Shown: positions 11,111 to 21,364, counted from the first letter of the stretch. The stretch is DNA of 64,000 bases from Ariolimax columbianus (GCA_036924085.1 JAVGWX010000005.1:100995172-101059171); one strand, 5' to 3'. Made by a program: numbers and translations. Notes: a model not told the origin generated them from the sequence alone.

Positions 11111-11880
11111 GCGAGTCCATCTTAATAGAGTCAAACACTAGAGCAAAGTAGACCTGCAGCCTGTTAGGCGCCATCTATGCTGTTCTAAATAAACCACTTA
11201 ACCATGATCGGTGTTATGCCATGTCACACAGTTAGTTGCTTCTTACGTCATGCTCTCTGTGGAGCAGTGGTGCTATTCTTGTTCTTGTCCTAGACAAAGA
11301 CTCAGGCAGACCAGTCTGAGAAAATTGTAATGGTATAAATATTTATTTTACTGGACATGACCGGTGTCTGTTTGCATGAACTTATAATTCTCCAATTTTT
11401 AACCAACTTCCCCATAAGAGCTGGAGTTGTGTACACAGCCTCTACCTGTTATTCTGTCAAATTTTGATGGATCCAAGGCATGTCATTCAAAAACTCGAAC
11501 CCAAAAATAAAATGTTATAATATTTAGTTGCATTGACCTCAAGATCAAAATCTTCAAGTCACATTCAAGCAGGAGTTCACAGAGAGAAAAATCATGAATC
11601 ACCCAAAATAATCATTGAAGATGATGCAGGTGAAGAAATCATCGTGAACAGGGCTCATTTTGAAAGATTAATGTTGGCAATGAATGTTGATCAACACCAA
11701 TATATGCACACAAAATAATGTCAGTACACCAGAAAATAACAATAAAATTACACTGTTGCAGTATCAAAAACAAATTAAAAAAACATGTCTTAGTATAAAC
11801 CAAACCTTATAATGAGACAGGAAGTGTTTTTATATTTACTTGTTGTAAAATTATGAGCAACTTGTTTGAATGTGAATAAA
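11111..11880. other. Intron 4, one notable short open frame
   Basis: Mostly featureless. At 11533-11718 (+) a 61-codon frame contains KIIIEDDAGEEIIVNRAHFE and ERLMLAMNVDQ. This composition is more protein-like than its surroundings. No convincing splice sites flank it. It may be a relic of an inserted coding sequence. Confidence 0.3.
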
Positions 11881-11885
11881 TGACT

Positions 11886-11970
11886 CACCTACTTGGCCAT
11901 TATGTGCAAAGCATAGAGCAACATACACCTACTTGGCCATTATGTGCAAAGCATAGAGCAACATACACCT
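11886..11970. repeat. 40-bp direct duplication
   Basis: CACCTACTTGGCCATTATGT and its continuation start at 11886 and 11926 with no mismatch, and a partial third copy starts at 11966. Confidence 0.93.
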
Positions 11971-11997
11971 ACTTCTTCTTCTTGTCATTTTGTCATC

Positions 11998-13110
11998 CCA
12001 GCCACCTATAGAAAGCCTGCATCAGAGGATAGAACCACCCTTATAGCTTGCCACCTATAGTAAGCCTGCATCAGAGGATAGAACCACCCTTATAGCTTGC
12101 CACCTATAGAAAGCCTGCATCAGAGGATAGAACCACCCTTATAGCTTGCCACCTATAGTAAGCCTGCATCAGAGGATAGAACCACCCTTATAGCTTGCCA
12201 CCTATAGAAAGCCTGCATCAGAGGATAGAACCACCCTTATAGCTTGCCACCTATAGTAAGCCTGCATCAGAGGATAGAACCACCCTTATAGCTTGCCACC
12301 TATAGAAAGCCTGCATCCAGAGGATAGAGCCACCCTTATAGCTTGCCACCTATAGAAAGCCTGCATCCAGAGGATAGAGCCACCCTTATAGCTTGCCACC
12401 TATAGAAAGCCTGCATCCAGAGGATAGAGCCACCCTTATAGCTTGCCACCTACAGAAAGCCTGCATCCAGAGGATAGAGCCACCCTTATAGCTTGCCACT
12501 TTTGTAAGCCTGCATCCAGAGGATAGAGCCACCCTTATAGCTTGCCACCTATAGAAAGCCTGCATCCAGAGGATAGAGCCACCCTTATAGCTTGCCACCT
12601 ATAGTAAGCCTGCATCAGAGGATAGAACCACCCTTATAGCTTGCCACCTATAGAAAGCCTGCATCCAGAGGATAGAGCCACCCTTATAGCTTGCCACCTA
12701 TAGAAAGCCTGCATCCAGAGGATAGAGCCACCCTTATAGCTTGCCACCTATAGAAAGCCTGCATCCAGAGGATAGAGCCACCCTTATAGCTTGCCACCTA
12801 CAGAAAGCCTGCATCCAGAGGATAGAGCCACCCTTATAGCTTGCCACTTTTGTAAGCCTGCATCCAGAGGATAGAGCCACCCTTATAGCTTGCCACCTAT
12901 AGAAAGCCTGCATCCAGAGGATAGAGCCACCCTTATAGCTTGCCACCTATAGAAAGCCTTCATCCAGAGGATAGAGCCACCATTATAGCTTGCCACTTAT
13001 AGAAAGCCTGCATCCAGAGGATAGAGCCACCCTTATAGCTTGCCACCTATAGAAAGCCTGCATCCAGAGGATAGAGCCACACTTATAGCTTGCCACCTAT
13101 AGGAAGCCTG
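11998..13110. repeat. 49/50-bp minisatellite, about 22 copies, with a 348-bp higher-order repeat
   Basis: Units carry GCCACCTATAGAAAGCCTGC, ATCCAGAGGATAGAGCCACC and CTTATAGCTT (50 nt). Left units lack one C (49 nt) and alternate GAAAGCC with GTAAGCC, an approximately 98-nt dimer. The block at 12386-12598 recurs at 12734-12946, a 348-nt shift of about seven units, marked by a unique TGCCACTTTTGTAAGCC unit in each. It lies in intron 4. Confidence 0.95.
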
Positions 13111-13136
13111 CATCCAAGTATTTTTCATTCTTTTGC

Positions 13137-13260
13137 AGTGGTAGTTTCTGTAGCAATTTGTTCTGCACATTGAGGTGACTAGTTCCATGCACAACTCTCT
13201 TTAGTTGCCTTTTACGATATACATAAATATACAGAGGTACTATTCTTTCCTCATCAATAA
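13137..13260 (+). repeat. Dispersed repeat family B, copy 1
   Basis: The order is GGTAGTTTCTGTAGCAATTT, GTGACTAGTTCCATGCACAA and AGAGGTACTATTCTTTCCTC. It matches blocks at 30125-30260 and 39690-40050 on the same strand. The class is unknown and no open frame is shared. Confidence 0.65.
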
Positions 13261-13319
13261 AGCGTCAGGGATTCACTCGCAATGCACACCACTTTAGAAA
13301 AAATGGCAGATGCAATATA

Positions 13320-13440
13320 TATATATAATAGTAAGTAGCATGTCCTTGACAGAATGTCACTTCTTACATACCACCAACTATTTGGCTGTTATAAGTTTCT
13401 TGGCAAGTGTGCAGTGTAGTAGGTTGCCATTACTTTCCGT
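13320..13440 (+). repeat. Dispersed repeat family D, copy 1
   Basis: GGCTGTTATAAGTTTCTTGG and GTAGGTTGCCATTACTT match 28660-28725 closely. In both places an AT-rich lead-in is followed by CATGTCCTT or AATGTCCTT. It often lies next to family A or B pieces, so B and D may belong to one element. Confidence 0.7.
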
Positions 13441-13965
13441 ACGTGGAGGAGTAATTGCTTAAGAAACAAATCAGTGTCTGACAAACTGGACACGGTGGGA
13501 ATCTAACCAAATTTCGGAAGCAACCTTGATGGACACAAAAGAGAACTTGAAAAAAAACTTTATCTCTGTACAACATTTCTGTAAAGAGAAGTAATGGTAA
13601 GGTGAAGTGAAAGTGGATATGAATTAACTTCAGCCAAAAAAAATGAGTGTCGCTGGACTTGTGAAGGATTGGAACCAACAGTGGGAGAGAACGGTGAGGC
13701 TTCCAAAGGATACCTGGTGAAGAAAAGCAACCTTGTCCTGTAGGACAAGCTCTAAAAGACAGCCCAATTTAGGAATCAGTGGAGAGTTAACATTGTATGT
13801 ACGATAACCAAGTGAAGTGGATGATGTTTATTGATGTCCTAACAGACGTCATCATCCGTGATGAATTTTTCTGCTTCGTCAGTTCTCAGCTGTTGATTCA
13901 AGACACAATAAAATCACTGTTACCATAGCTAAGAAAATAAAAATAAAATTTGTATGTTTTCTCTG
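13441..13965. other. Intron 4 end, no recognised feature
   Basis: No tandem repeat, coding segment or known element recognised. Confidence 0.45.
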
Positions 13966-13970
13966 ACAAG

Positions 13971-14050
13971 GCTGTCCTTCAGTTGAGTCAGGTGGCTGAT
14001 GACCTAACAATGATAGCCAATCCTGCATCAGACGAGGACTCAATTAAACG
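13971..14050 (+). CDS. Exon 5 of visible gene
   Basis: The acceptor is ttttctctgacaag|GCT and the donor is ATTAAACG|gtaggg; 80 nt, phase 0 to 2. It encodes AVLQLSQVADDLTMIANPAS then DEDSIK, plus two bases of a split Arg codon completed by the first base of the next exon. A short helical segment is followed by an acidic stretch. The phase change at this junction is matched exactly by exon 6, which argues strongly for the model. Confidence 0.85.
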
Positions 14051-14059
14051 GTAGGGTAA

Positions 14060-14720
14060 ACATTTTTGTTGATTGAATGAACTAATCATTTTTTGATTAA
14101 GTGTTTGGCTATTTTAATTTTGATTGATTCATTTGTTAGTTGAATGCTGATTGTTTTTTTGTGGGATTTTTGGTTTATTTTATATTTGTCTGTTTAGTTT
14201 GTTTGTTCTTTATGTGTTGATTGGTTTGATGGTTTATTATGTGAGTGTTGATTGATTGAATAGTTTGTTATTTGAGTGTTGATTGGTTGGTTGATTTGTT
14301 ATTTAATTGTTCACTTGTTAGTTGGATCTTGGGGTGTTCTTTGTTCTTTGGTTAGTTTGTTCTTCGAGTGTTGAGTGGTTGAATAGTTTGTTATTTAAAT
14401 GTTGATTGGTTGCACTATTTGTTATTTGAGTGTATATTTGTTGAATAGTCTGTTATTTGAGTGCTGATTAGTTTAATGGTTTGTTATTCAAGTGTTGATT
14501 GTGTGTATCATTTGCTATTTGAGTTTAGATTGGTTTTATTGGATGCTATTTGAATACTGTTTGTGTGTAATGTTGACTATTTAAGTGTAGATTGGTTGGT
14601 TTGTTACATGAGTGCTGATTGGTTTTATGGTCTGTTATTTGAGTGTTGATTGGTTGGCTGATGTGTTATTTGAGGGTTTGGTTGGATGGTCTGTTTTTTT
14701 AGTGTAGATTAGTTGAATGT
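14060..14720. repeat. About 31-bp T/G-rich degenerate minisatellite
   Basis: About 20 imperfect units of the type GTGTTGATTGGTTGAATGGT then TTGTTATTTGA fill most of the first half of intron 5. High divergence suggests an old array. Confidence 0.8.
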
Positions 14721-14824
14721 TTGTTACTTGTTCAAACCGTAGATGATTTTCTAATTGATTGGATGATGTGCAGAGATATTATGAGAAGAACAATTCATTT
14801 AGTAAGGTAGCTGGAAATAAATAA

Positions 14825-15240
14825 ACTATGCTTCAGTGGCTACCAAACCATTGTGGTGTACCCAGGAATGAAAATGCAGGCAGGCTTGCCAAAAATAGAG
14901 TAGAATATAAACAAGAAGACAACAAAATCTTATACTTTAATAAAAAAAAAGGAAGCTATTGAGGCTGTTGGAAAAAACATAGAAGGAAAAAAACATAGAA
15001 ACTAAAATCAAAATCATTAACCAGAACTGGGGCAATATGTTAAGGGTGTCCACAGACCAAATGAAGTGGAGAGAGTTTGTTGCTGCCCTTAAGGACGCAA
15101 TCAGGTACAATGGACATTGGGTGCATTGACAGTCATTGATCAAGAATCTACAAGAAGAAAAGCAATGTTAGAAGTCCTGTGGAAACTTGGGAAGACTAAG
15201 GACAAAGTTTTAATGCAAGCCAGTGTATACAGGAAGTTTA
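14825..15240 (+). mobile_element. RNase H-type LINE fragment
   Basis: From 14828 the frame reads MLQWLPNHCGVPRNENAGRL then AKNRVEYKQ, the end of a LINE RNase H domain (canonical WIPGHCGVxGNExADxLAK). The usual catalytic Asp is Gly here, and stops follow. Its remaining 3' sequence runs towards the AAG tract at 15483. Confidence 0.7.
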
Positions 15241-15482
15241 TAACACGTTAGGATAAAACTTCTTTTGTATTTATTTGACATGGTCCTAGTTTGAAGAGCA
15301 GAGCTGTAGAAGACTGTGATAACAAATACATTTTGTTGGGGAATTGGACAGAGGACAACAAAGAGAGAAGGCACTCAAGTTTGACATCAAAGACAAGGAT
15401 TCAGCATCAACATCAGAGTTGATAAACAGTACAGTATTAAGTTGGGGAGATGTGTGCTCACCTTTGCGTCTGTCTTGGTGGG

Positions 15483-15625
15483 ACATGGTAAAGAAGAAAA
15501 AGAAGAAGGAGAAATAGAAGGAAAAGTAGAAGAAGAAGAAGAAGAAGAAGAAGAAGAAAAGAAGAAGGAAAAGCAAATAAAGAAGAAGAAAAAGCAGAAG
15601 AAGAAGAAAAAGAGCATACACAGCA
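15483..15625 (+). repeat. AAG microsatellite
   Basis: About 140 nt of GAA/AAG repeats with few interruptions, downstream of a LINE fragment. Open frames here (poly-Glu/Lys or poly-Phe/Leu) are artefacts of the repeat. Confidence 0.93.
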
Positions 15626-15904
15626 AGCTTTAAAAGATCCCATTTGCAGGTTGTGTGAAATATTGAGAATATGGTGTTATACCCATATCTTCCAGCACAC
15701 TAGAGAAGGCAGGGTCAACTTTACTTACCAGACTTGCTCTGGACCTCAATTTTTTAGGCTGGGTCAAACTGGGTAGCGTGTTAGCTTGCGGTCAAAAAAA
15801 AATATGGCTCTGCTAGGCAGCCAGTGTACTAAACACTCTGCTCAATAACAAGCTTTGCTGATAGTTATCCTTTTCTTTTCCCTGTTTTCTTAATCTTATT
15901 TCAG

Positions 15905-17477
15905 AATCTCTAGCTCTGAGATAGACTTGCTCAAAGATGAATTCTCTCGCTTGCGTCATGAGGTTGGTGACGTGGTAGTGGTTGCTGATGTCGCAACAAG
16001 CAGTTTTACTACCCTGACAAGGTTGCAAGAACAGCCCTCAGGAACCTCTCTCAGAATTCCCAGTGATGCAGCCACCATCTGTAGCCTCAATCATCTGACT
16101 GCCCTCACCGAGAGCATCACAAAATCAACAACCCACCCAGTTCTGACTTTGCCCTTGAGCAAATCAGGATTGGCTGAAACTTCAACAACTTCGTCATCTT
16201 ACACACCCCATATCTCACCTTATGTAACTCTTCGCCCACATAACACCACACAATCTATACGCTATGACCGTCCACCTTCATATACGTCAGGGACCCGAAG
16301 TGCCCAATCATCTCGTGCTGCAACACCTGAAGCACCTGAACACTCCCATGGGATCTCCTATGCTCCAGCCTCAAAACGAGTAGGTTTCCCTGGACCAGCC
16401 CCAAGCCTCATCATTCCCCTCCACAAAGTTTCTCAAACACAGCAACAGAAGTTTTTACCGTCTGCTGCATCTGGACATTCTTCCAATGGAAAAGGTTCGC
16501 CAAAAAGGCCTGCCATGTTCATGAAGTCTCTCTCTATGGACAGTGCTTCTATCATTGACAATGAGTTCTCAGAGAGTCATGGGATGCCTCATATATCCAG
16601 CATTTCTGCTAGCAATACGCCGATGACGTCTGTGGATATGACTTCATCCTTTTCTACACCAACTGTGATCACATCTACCGCAGGCCATCTTCTGTCTGTC
16701 TCTAGAGAGTTATCCGATAGATCATCAACATTGACTTATCGAGATAAAGTTTCTCCTCGCACTGCCAGACGTAAGTTTTTTGAAAACTATCCTGCTGCAG
16801 CTCCATCATCATCTGCGCCCATGGGATATCAGTCGTGGCCCGAAAGAAAGACCACACCTCCAGGATTGTATGTCCGCCAAACATCACTTCCCGACCCAGA
16901 TGAAGTTCGACGAGAAGCAGAAGAAGAGCATGATATTGTGAGTTCAAAGCTCGAGACGAGGGGAAGACACTCTGTCATGAAAAGTTCAACATCTTGGGAT
17001 GAACAGATGCACCGAAAGGACTTAGCCGCAGATGAAACAAGTTCTACATCTGCCCAAATGGAAGGAGCACCAACATCTTTACCAGACGGAGGCCAAACAG
17101 GCAGTAGACAAACAACAGCAAAAGACAAACGAAAATTGTTCAAAAAGGCAACAAGTTTGGACTCGCCCATTGGGTCATCCATAGCAAAGGTAGGGGTTGC
17201 AGTTATGCCCCCTGGAGCACCAACAGGATTTGCTCCTTCTCAACTTTTTGCTGCTGTTAAAGGAAAACTAAAACCGGTTTTCAAAAAGAAGTCGACAGAC
17301 TCCAGCTCAAAAACTGCCGAACCTCGATCCCCTTCTCCACTATTTATACAAACAGATGTTCCAGATATCCATTTTGCTGGTCAAGGAACTGGGTCACTTC
17401 CTGTTCCTGCCCCATATATCGAGGCAGCCATCTTGTCTTCAGACCATCAGCCAGGACCAGATGAGTTAATGTCAGAT
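15905..17477 (+). CDS. Exon 6 of visible gene: long Ser/Thr/Pro-rich region
   Basis: The acceptor is cttaatcttatttcag|A and the donor is ATGTCAGAT|gtaagc; 1573 nt, phase 2 to 0, 524 residues after the split Arg. It starts ISSSEIDLLKDEFSRLRHEV, a last helical turn, then becomes Ser/Thr/Pro-rich and probably unstructured. Basic-Ser motifs recur: MFMKSLSMDSA (near residue 376 of the visible protein), YVRQTSLPDPDE (about 494), GRHSVMKSSTSWDE (about 525) and KRKLFKKATSLDSP (about 580). They look like sites for basophilic kinases and 14-3-3 proteins. A hydrophobic-basic stretch, QLFAAVKGKLKPVFKKK, lies near residue 610. The size of the uninterrupted frame and its codon use make this the most secure coding segment in the window. 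Reading through the donor adds VSIFQ and a stop at 17493-17495. Confidence 0.93.
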
Positions 17478-17642
17478 GTAAGCATATTCCAATAAGTTGT
17501 TCATGATGTTGTGTTGGCTCTTGTAGTATTTGTTGTCGATATATGTCACCTTGAGTGTGTCTGAAAACAGGATTGGTCAGTCTAAGATTATTGGCATCTC
17601 GATTAAGCAGTCCCTCTACATATATTTTCAGATGTCAATTTG

Positions 17643-17648
17643 AATAAA
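17643..17648 (+). promoter_or_regulatory. AATAAA, possible poly(A) signal for a short isoform
   Basis: A canonical AATAAA lies 148 nt after the intron-retention stop at 17493-17495, with T/G-rich sequence further downstream. It would allow a composite terminal exon that ends the protein at VSIFQ. Confidence 0.4.
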
Positions 17649-18260
17649 GATAACATTGGTCAACCTTCCGTTATTGTAAAGCTTGTCCTTGAATTGTCCT
17701 ACTTACGAACATGTGTGCTTTCTCTGGTCTTTTTTTGTTTGACACATTTGAAACAGATGACCAGCAGTTATTCCATCCAATGACAGTTACACATAGCTGT
17801 CATTCCTATCTTTAGTTTGTTGAATAGAAAGTATCTCAATCTCTTCTGGTCAACACAAACTCAGAAGGTGAACACAAGCTACTGTCTCTCAACCAGGTAA
17901 ACCTCTTGATCTCTTCTTAAGTTATACAAGCTGCCTGGATGCTCTACTTTCTGCTTGTTCTTGTGTCTACTCCTGATAAACCTCTGGACGTAACACTGGT
18001 GTGGCCATGTGGGTTTGAAAAAAAATCTCTAGAAACAAAACCTGAAATGTGATACATTACAAGGATAGCAGGAATAGATAAATGATTATCTCAATCGGTT
18101 ACTGATACATGTGCTGGCTGACCATCAGAGTCGTCAGTGACGTATCAAACCTGTTAGCATCTTTTATGGCAGCATTGAACTCCCTTTACTTGTCTTGGAC
18201 TCCAGTCATTCTTCATATGGAGTTCAAGTTCTGGTTCTTGTTATTGATTCATTTCAGTTT
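17649..18260. other. Intron 6, no recognised feature
   Basis: No tandem repeat or recognised element. Short open frames lack support. Confidence 0.45.
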
Positions 18261-18264
18261 CAAT

Positions 18265-18480
18265 AGATCATCTCCAAGTTATCTTAGATTAGTGTCTGTT
18301 TTGGTTCAAAAAATCATCTCCTAGTTGTCTTAGATTGGTCTCTGTTTTGGTTCAAAAGATCATCTACAAGTTATCTTAGATTGATCTCTGTTTTGGTTCA
18401 AAAGATCATCTCCGAGTTGTCTTAGATTGGTCTCTGTTTTGCTTCAAAAGATTATCTCCAAATTTTCATAGATTGGCCTC
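18265..18480. repeat. 46-bp minisatellite, four to five copies
   Basis: Units carry GTTTTGGTTCAAAAGATCAT, CTCCAAGTTGTCTTAGATTG and GTCTCT. Confidence 0.88.
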
Positions 18481-18614
18481 TGTTTGCATTCCCTCTAGGG
18501 TCCTTAGCATGCTGGCTTTTTAGGATATGGCTGACCCAATTTCAGGATCAACTGGTTGTGATGATGTACATACCATCTTGATTGCTCTGGACAAGCACAT
18601 TTTTGTTGATGATG

Positions 18615-19095
18615 ATGTTAGGAGGCTAAGTAGCTTTTGGTTGGTGATGGTTTTAGGCTAAGTAGTTTTTGGTTGATGATGGTTTTAGGCTAAGTAGTTT
18701 TTGGTTGGTGATGGTTTTAGGCTAAGTAGTTTTTGGTTGGTGATAGTGTTAGGGTAAGTAGTTTTTGGTTTATGATAGTGTTAGGGTAAGTAGTTTTTGG
18801 TTGGTAAGTGTTAGGGTAAGTAGTTTTTGGTTGATGATGGTGTTAGGGTAAGTAGTTTTTGGTTGATGATAGTGTTAGGGTAAGTAGTTTTTGGTTGGTA
18901 AGTGTTAGGGTAAGTAGTTTTTGGTTGATGATGGTGTTAGGGTAAGTAGTTTATGATATTAGGGTAAGTAGTTTTTGGTTGGTGATAGTGTTAGGGTAAG
19001 TAGTTTTTGGTTGATGATGGTGTTAGGGTAAGTAGTTTTTGGTTGGTGATGGTATTAGGAAAGGTAGTTTTTGGTTGGTGGTGGTGTATGGGTAA
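18615..19095. repeat. About 33-bp minisatellite, about 15 copies
   Basis: Units carry TAAGTAGTTTTTGGTTGATG and ATGGTGTTAGGG. Left units read TTAGGCTAAG and right units TTAGGGTAAG, a single-base variant that has spread along the array. The TTAGGG is incidental, not telomeric. Confidence 0.9.
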
Positions 19096-19439
19096 GACTA
19101 CTCTTCACCCACACACACACACAATTGAACAAGTAGCACATGCCTGCCTCCCTCCTCTATCTCTCACCACATTCACATAGTGATACATGCATGTCCCTTC
19201 TGCCTCCTGCCTCCAATCCCCATCGCTGCCACAGATTAGCATATACCTTGCAAATTCATTGAGTGGCATGGGCACCTTAGCAAGTTCACAAAGTGAGAGC
19301 AGCCTGGGCCCCATATCCCCCGACCCCATTTCATAGAGAGGCTCACGTATCCTGCCCTGATCACAAAGTGGTATATGCACCCTACCCTGATCACAAAACA
19401 AGAAAGTTCCACTGGAGATGATAGATGCCACAATTTTAC

Positions 19440-20945
19440 ACCTGAACAAGCAAAACGGCAATCGTCAATCATGTCACAAATCACAGGGGTATCTCCCTGC
19501 TGTCAATCGTAAGCAAAATTCTGGCCCAAGTCCTGCTCAACCGCCTGACTGGCCATCTTGAACATGGCTTACTCCTTGAGAGCCAGTGTGGTTTTCATGC
19601 AGGCTGTGGGACAGTTGACATGATATATGCAGCACGTTAACTACAAGAGAAATGTCAAGAACAGAATTGAGACCTGCACAAGTTTTTGCCGATATGACGA
19701 AAGCCTTTGACACCATCAATAGGAATAGACTCTGGCAAATCATGGTGAAGTTTGACTGCCCCTGCAAATTCATTGTGAATGTTCACCAATTTTATGATGG
19801 CTCGTGTACTGCACAAAAGAGAATTGTCTGCTGCCTTCTCAATCACCACTGGTGTCAAACAGGATTGTATGCTGACACTGGCATTCTTTAGCATGGTCTC
19901 TGCAGCAATGGTCACTGATGCTGTACGTGGCACTGCTGCTGGCATGTATATCAGGTACAGGACGCTCGATCAACTGTTCATCCTGAGGTGTCTGAATTCT
20001 TCACCAAGTTGAGTGAGGCTACAAGATTGAATCTCCTGTTTGTGAGCAATTGCACCCTCAACACTTGCTCAGAAAAAGATATGAAGTTCACCACGACAGA
20101 GTTTTCAGCGGTGTGCAGTAATTTTGATCTTACAATCAACACCATGAAAACGGAGCTACTCTTCCATCCTGCCCCTGAAGAACCTTACATTGAACCAAAC
20201 ATTACTGTACAGGACCAACGTCTCCAGGCAGTCGCGAGTTTCACCTACCTAGGTAGTACCCTCACTAAAGAGGCAAATATTGACTGTGAGGTCAATAACA
20301 GGATGCTATGGCGAGCTTTGCGTTTTTTAGAGGCTATAAGCAAACGTCTGGAACCCACAAGGTGTCAGTGTTGCCACCAAAGTAAAGGCCTGTTGTGCTG
20401 TGGTGTTGTCCACTCTGCTGTATGCCTGTGAGACACGGACAGTTTATAGCAGACATTCCAGATAGCTCAATAATTTTCACTTGAACTGTCTGCTCATGAT
20501 CAGGTGGCAGGGCAAAGTGCCTAACTCTGAAATTCTTAGCAAGTCAAAAATGTGGAGCATCCATACACTTCTGGAATGGATGGACTGGACATATTGTTGG
20601 CATGCCAGATGAGCACATCCCCAAGCAGCTGTTTAACAGTGAGCTCACAACAGGCAGACACTACGCAAAGGTGGAGGAGTTGGGAAGAACAGAAGAAACG
20701 CTACAGACACTCCTTGAAGATGTCTCTGAAATGCTTCAATATTGACTCTGCCTCCTGGGAGATGCTCACACATAACCGTACCACCTGGCGCACTAGTATC
20801 ACTGATGGTCATCAGATAACTGTAACACCTGGCACGCTAGTACCACTGATGGTCTTCAGATCGCAAAGAGTATAGCCATCATGGAGGCTCAGCGAAAACC
20901 TGCTGCCTGAAAATGCAAAACGTTTGCGATGGGCAGCTGCAATAA
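19440..20945 (+). mobile_element. LINE reverse transcriptase relic, nearly full RT to C-terminus
   Basis: A non-LTR reverse transcriptase can be followed across three shifting frames. The N-terminal RT block is HRGISLLSIVSKILAQVLLN (about 19480-19540). Then come GFHAGCGTVDMIYAAR, motif A FADMTKAFDTINRNRLW (about 19685-19735), motif B ITTGVKQDCMLTLAFFSMV (about 19840-19900), a degenerate motif C, FVSNCTLNT, where FADDCALNT is expected (about 20035-20065), then FTYLGSTLTKEANID (about 20240-20280) and a C-terminal MWSIHTLLEWMDW region. Loss of the catalytic Asp pair in motif C, KQDC for KQGC, and several frameshifts mark it as dead. It lies in intron 6 in the same sense as the gene. Confidence 0.9.
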
Positions 20946-20964
20946 GTTAACAAAATGGCACAAT

Positions 20965-21205
20965 GATGTTCTCTCTTGTTAGCTAATATCATTGTATTAT
21001 GTCCACTCTTACTAGCTAATATCATTGTATTATGTCCTCTCTTACTAGCTAATATCATTGTATTATGTCCACTCTTACTAGCTAATATCATTGTATTATG
21101 TCCTCTTTTAGCTAATATCATTGTATTATGTCCTCTCTTACTAGCTAATATCATTGTATTATGTCCTCTCTTACTAGCTAATATCATTGTATTATGTTCT
21201 CTCAG
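20965..21205 (+). repeat. 33-bp minisatellite (seven copies) forming the last intron's 3' splice region
   Basis: Seven units carry TTACTAGCTAATATCATTGT and ATTATGTCCTCTC; one is shortened to 30 nt. The last unit changes to ATTATGTTCTCTCAG and supplies the pyrimidine tract and AG of the exon 7 acceptor. Each unit contains branch-point-like CTAAT/TACTAG and a CTCTCTTACTAG that itself resembles a 3' splice site. Confidence 0.92.
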
Positions 21206-21364
21206 CTTCCAGATGACAGATCACGTGATTCCCACAGGAATGATGTGCCTCGCGGAAAGTGGCGATCCAAATCTGCTGACAGACCCCAGACTTCCCCTAG
21301 CGTGCACGCCGACATCATCAGAGCTCCCCCTGGAGTATGGCAGTTCAATGAGACAGCCGTTTGA
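21206..21364 (+). CDS. Exon 7, terminal coding exon with class I PDZ ligand
   Basis: The acceptor is attatgttctctcag|CTT; exon 6 enters in phase 0. The frame encodes 52 residues beginning LPDDRSRDSHRNDVPRGKWR, then SKSADRP, and ends PPGVWQFNETAV followed by TGA at 21362-21364. The terminal T-A-V fits the class I PDZ consensus (S/T-x-hydrophobic at the C-terminus). RSKSADR is another basic-Ser-Asp motif like those in exon 6. Other frames across this piece contain stops or no motif. The acceptor lies inside a tandem array. No AATAAA is seen within 800 nt downstream, so the 3' end of the transcript is unknown. Confidence 0.82.
   Translation, partial: LPDDRSRDSHRNDVPRGKWRSKSADRPQTSPSVHADIIRAPPGVWQFNETAV

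Larger units (their letters stand above)
2336..21364 (+). other. Seven-exon gene model, 3' part: coiled-coil protein with PDZ-ligand C-terminus (family not recognised)
   Basis: Seven exons with GT-AG borders join in frame at 2336-2458, 4446-4625, 8698-8796, 9805-9828, 13971-14050, 15905-17477 and 21206-21364. They encode 745 residues and a stop. Introns are 1987, 4072, 1008, 4142, 1854 and 3728 nt. All junctions are phase 0 except the exon 5/6 junction, where an Arg codon is split CG/A. Residues 1-101 are strongly charged and helical, as in a coiled coil. Residues 102-169 are a conserved-looking linker. Residues 170-745 are Ser/Thr/Pro-rich and probably disordered. The order coiled coil, basic-Ser motifs, PDZ ligand is what cytoskeletal or polarity scaffolds look like (SOGA/MTCL1-type or MCC-type proteins share parts of it), but I saw no diagnostic motif and give no symbol. 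The model is 5'-truncated: no start codon or promoter was found. Introns are filled with LINE, mariner and minisatellite sequence. Confidence 0.85.

Noticed and set aside
18615..19095. TTAGGG in every unit, suggestive of interstitial telomere sequence
   Set aside because: The hexamer occurs once per 33-bp unit and arose from TTAGGC by one substitution. It is not a TTAGGG array.
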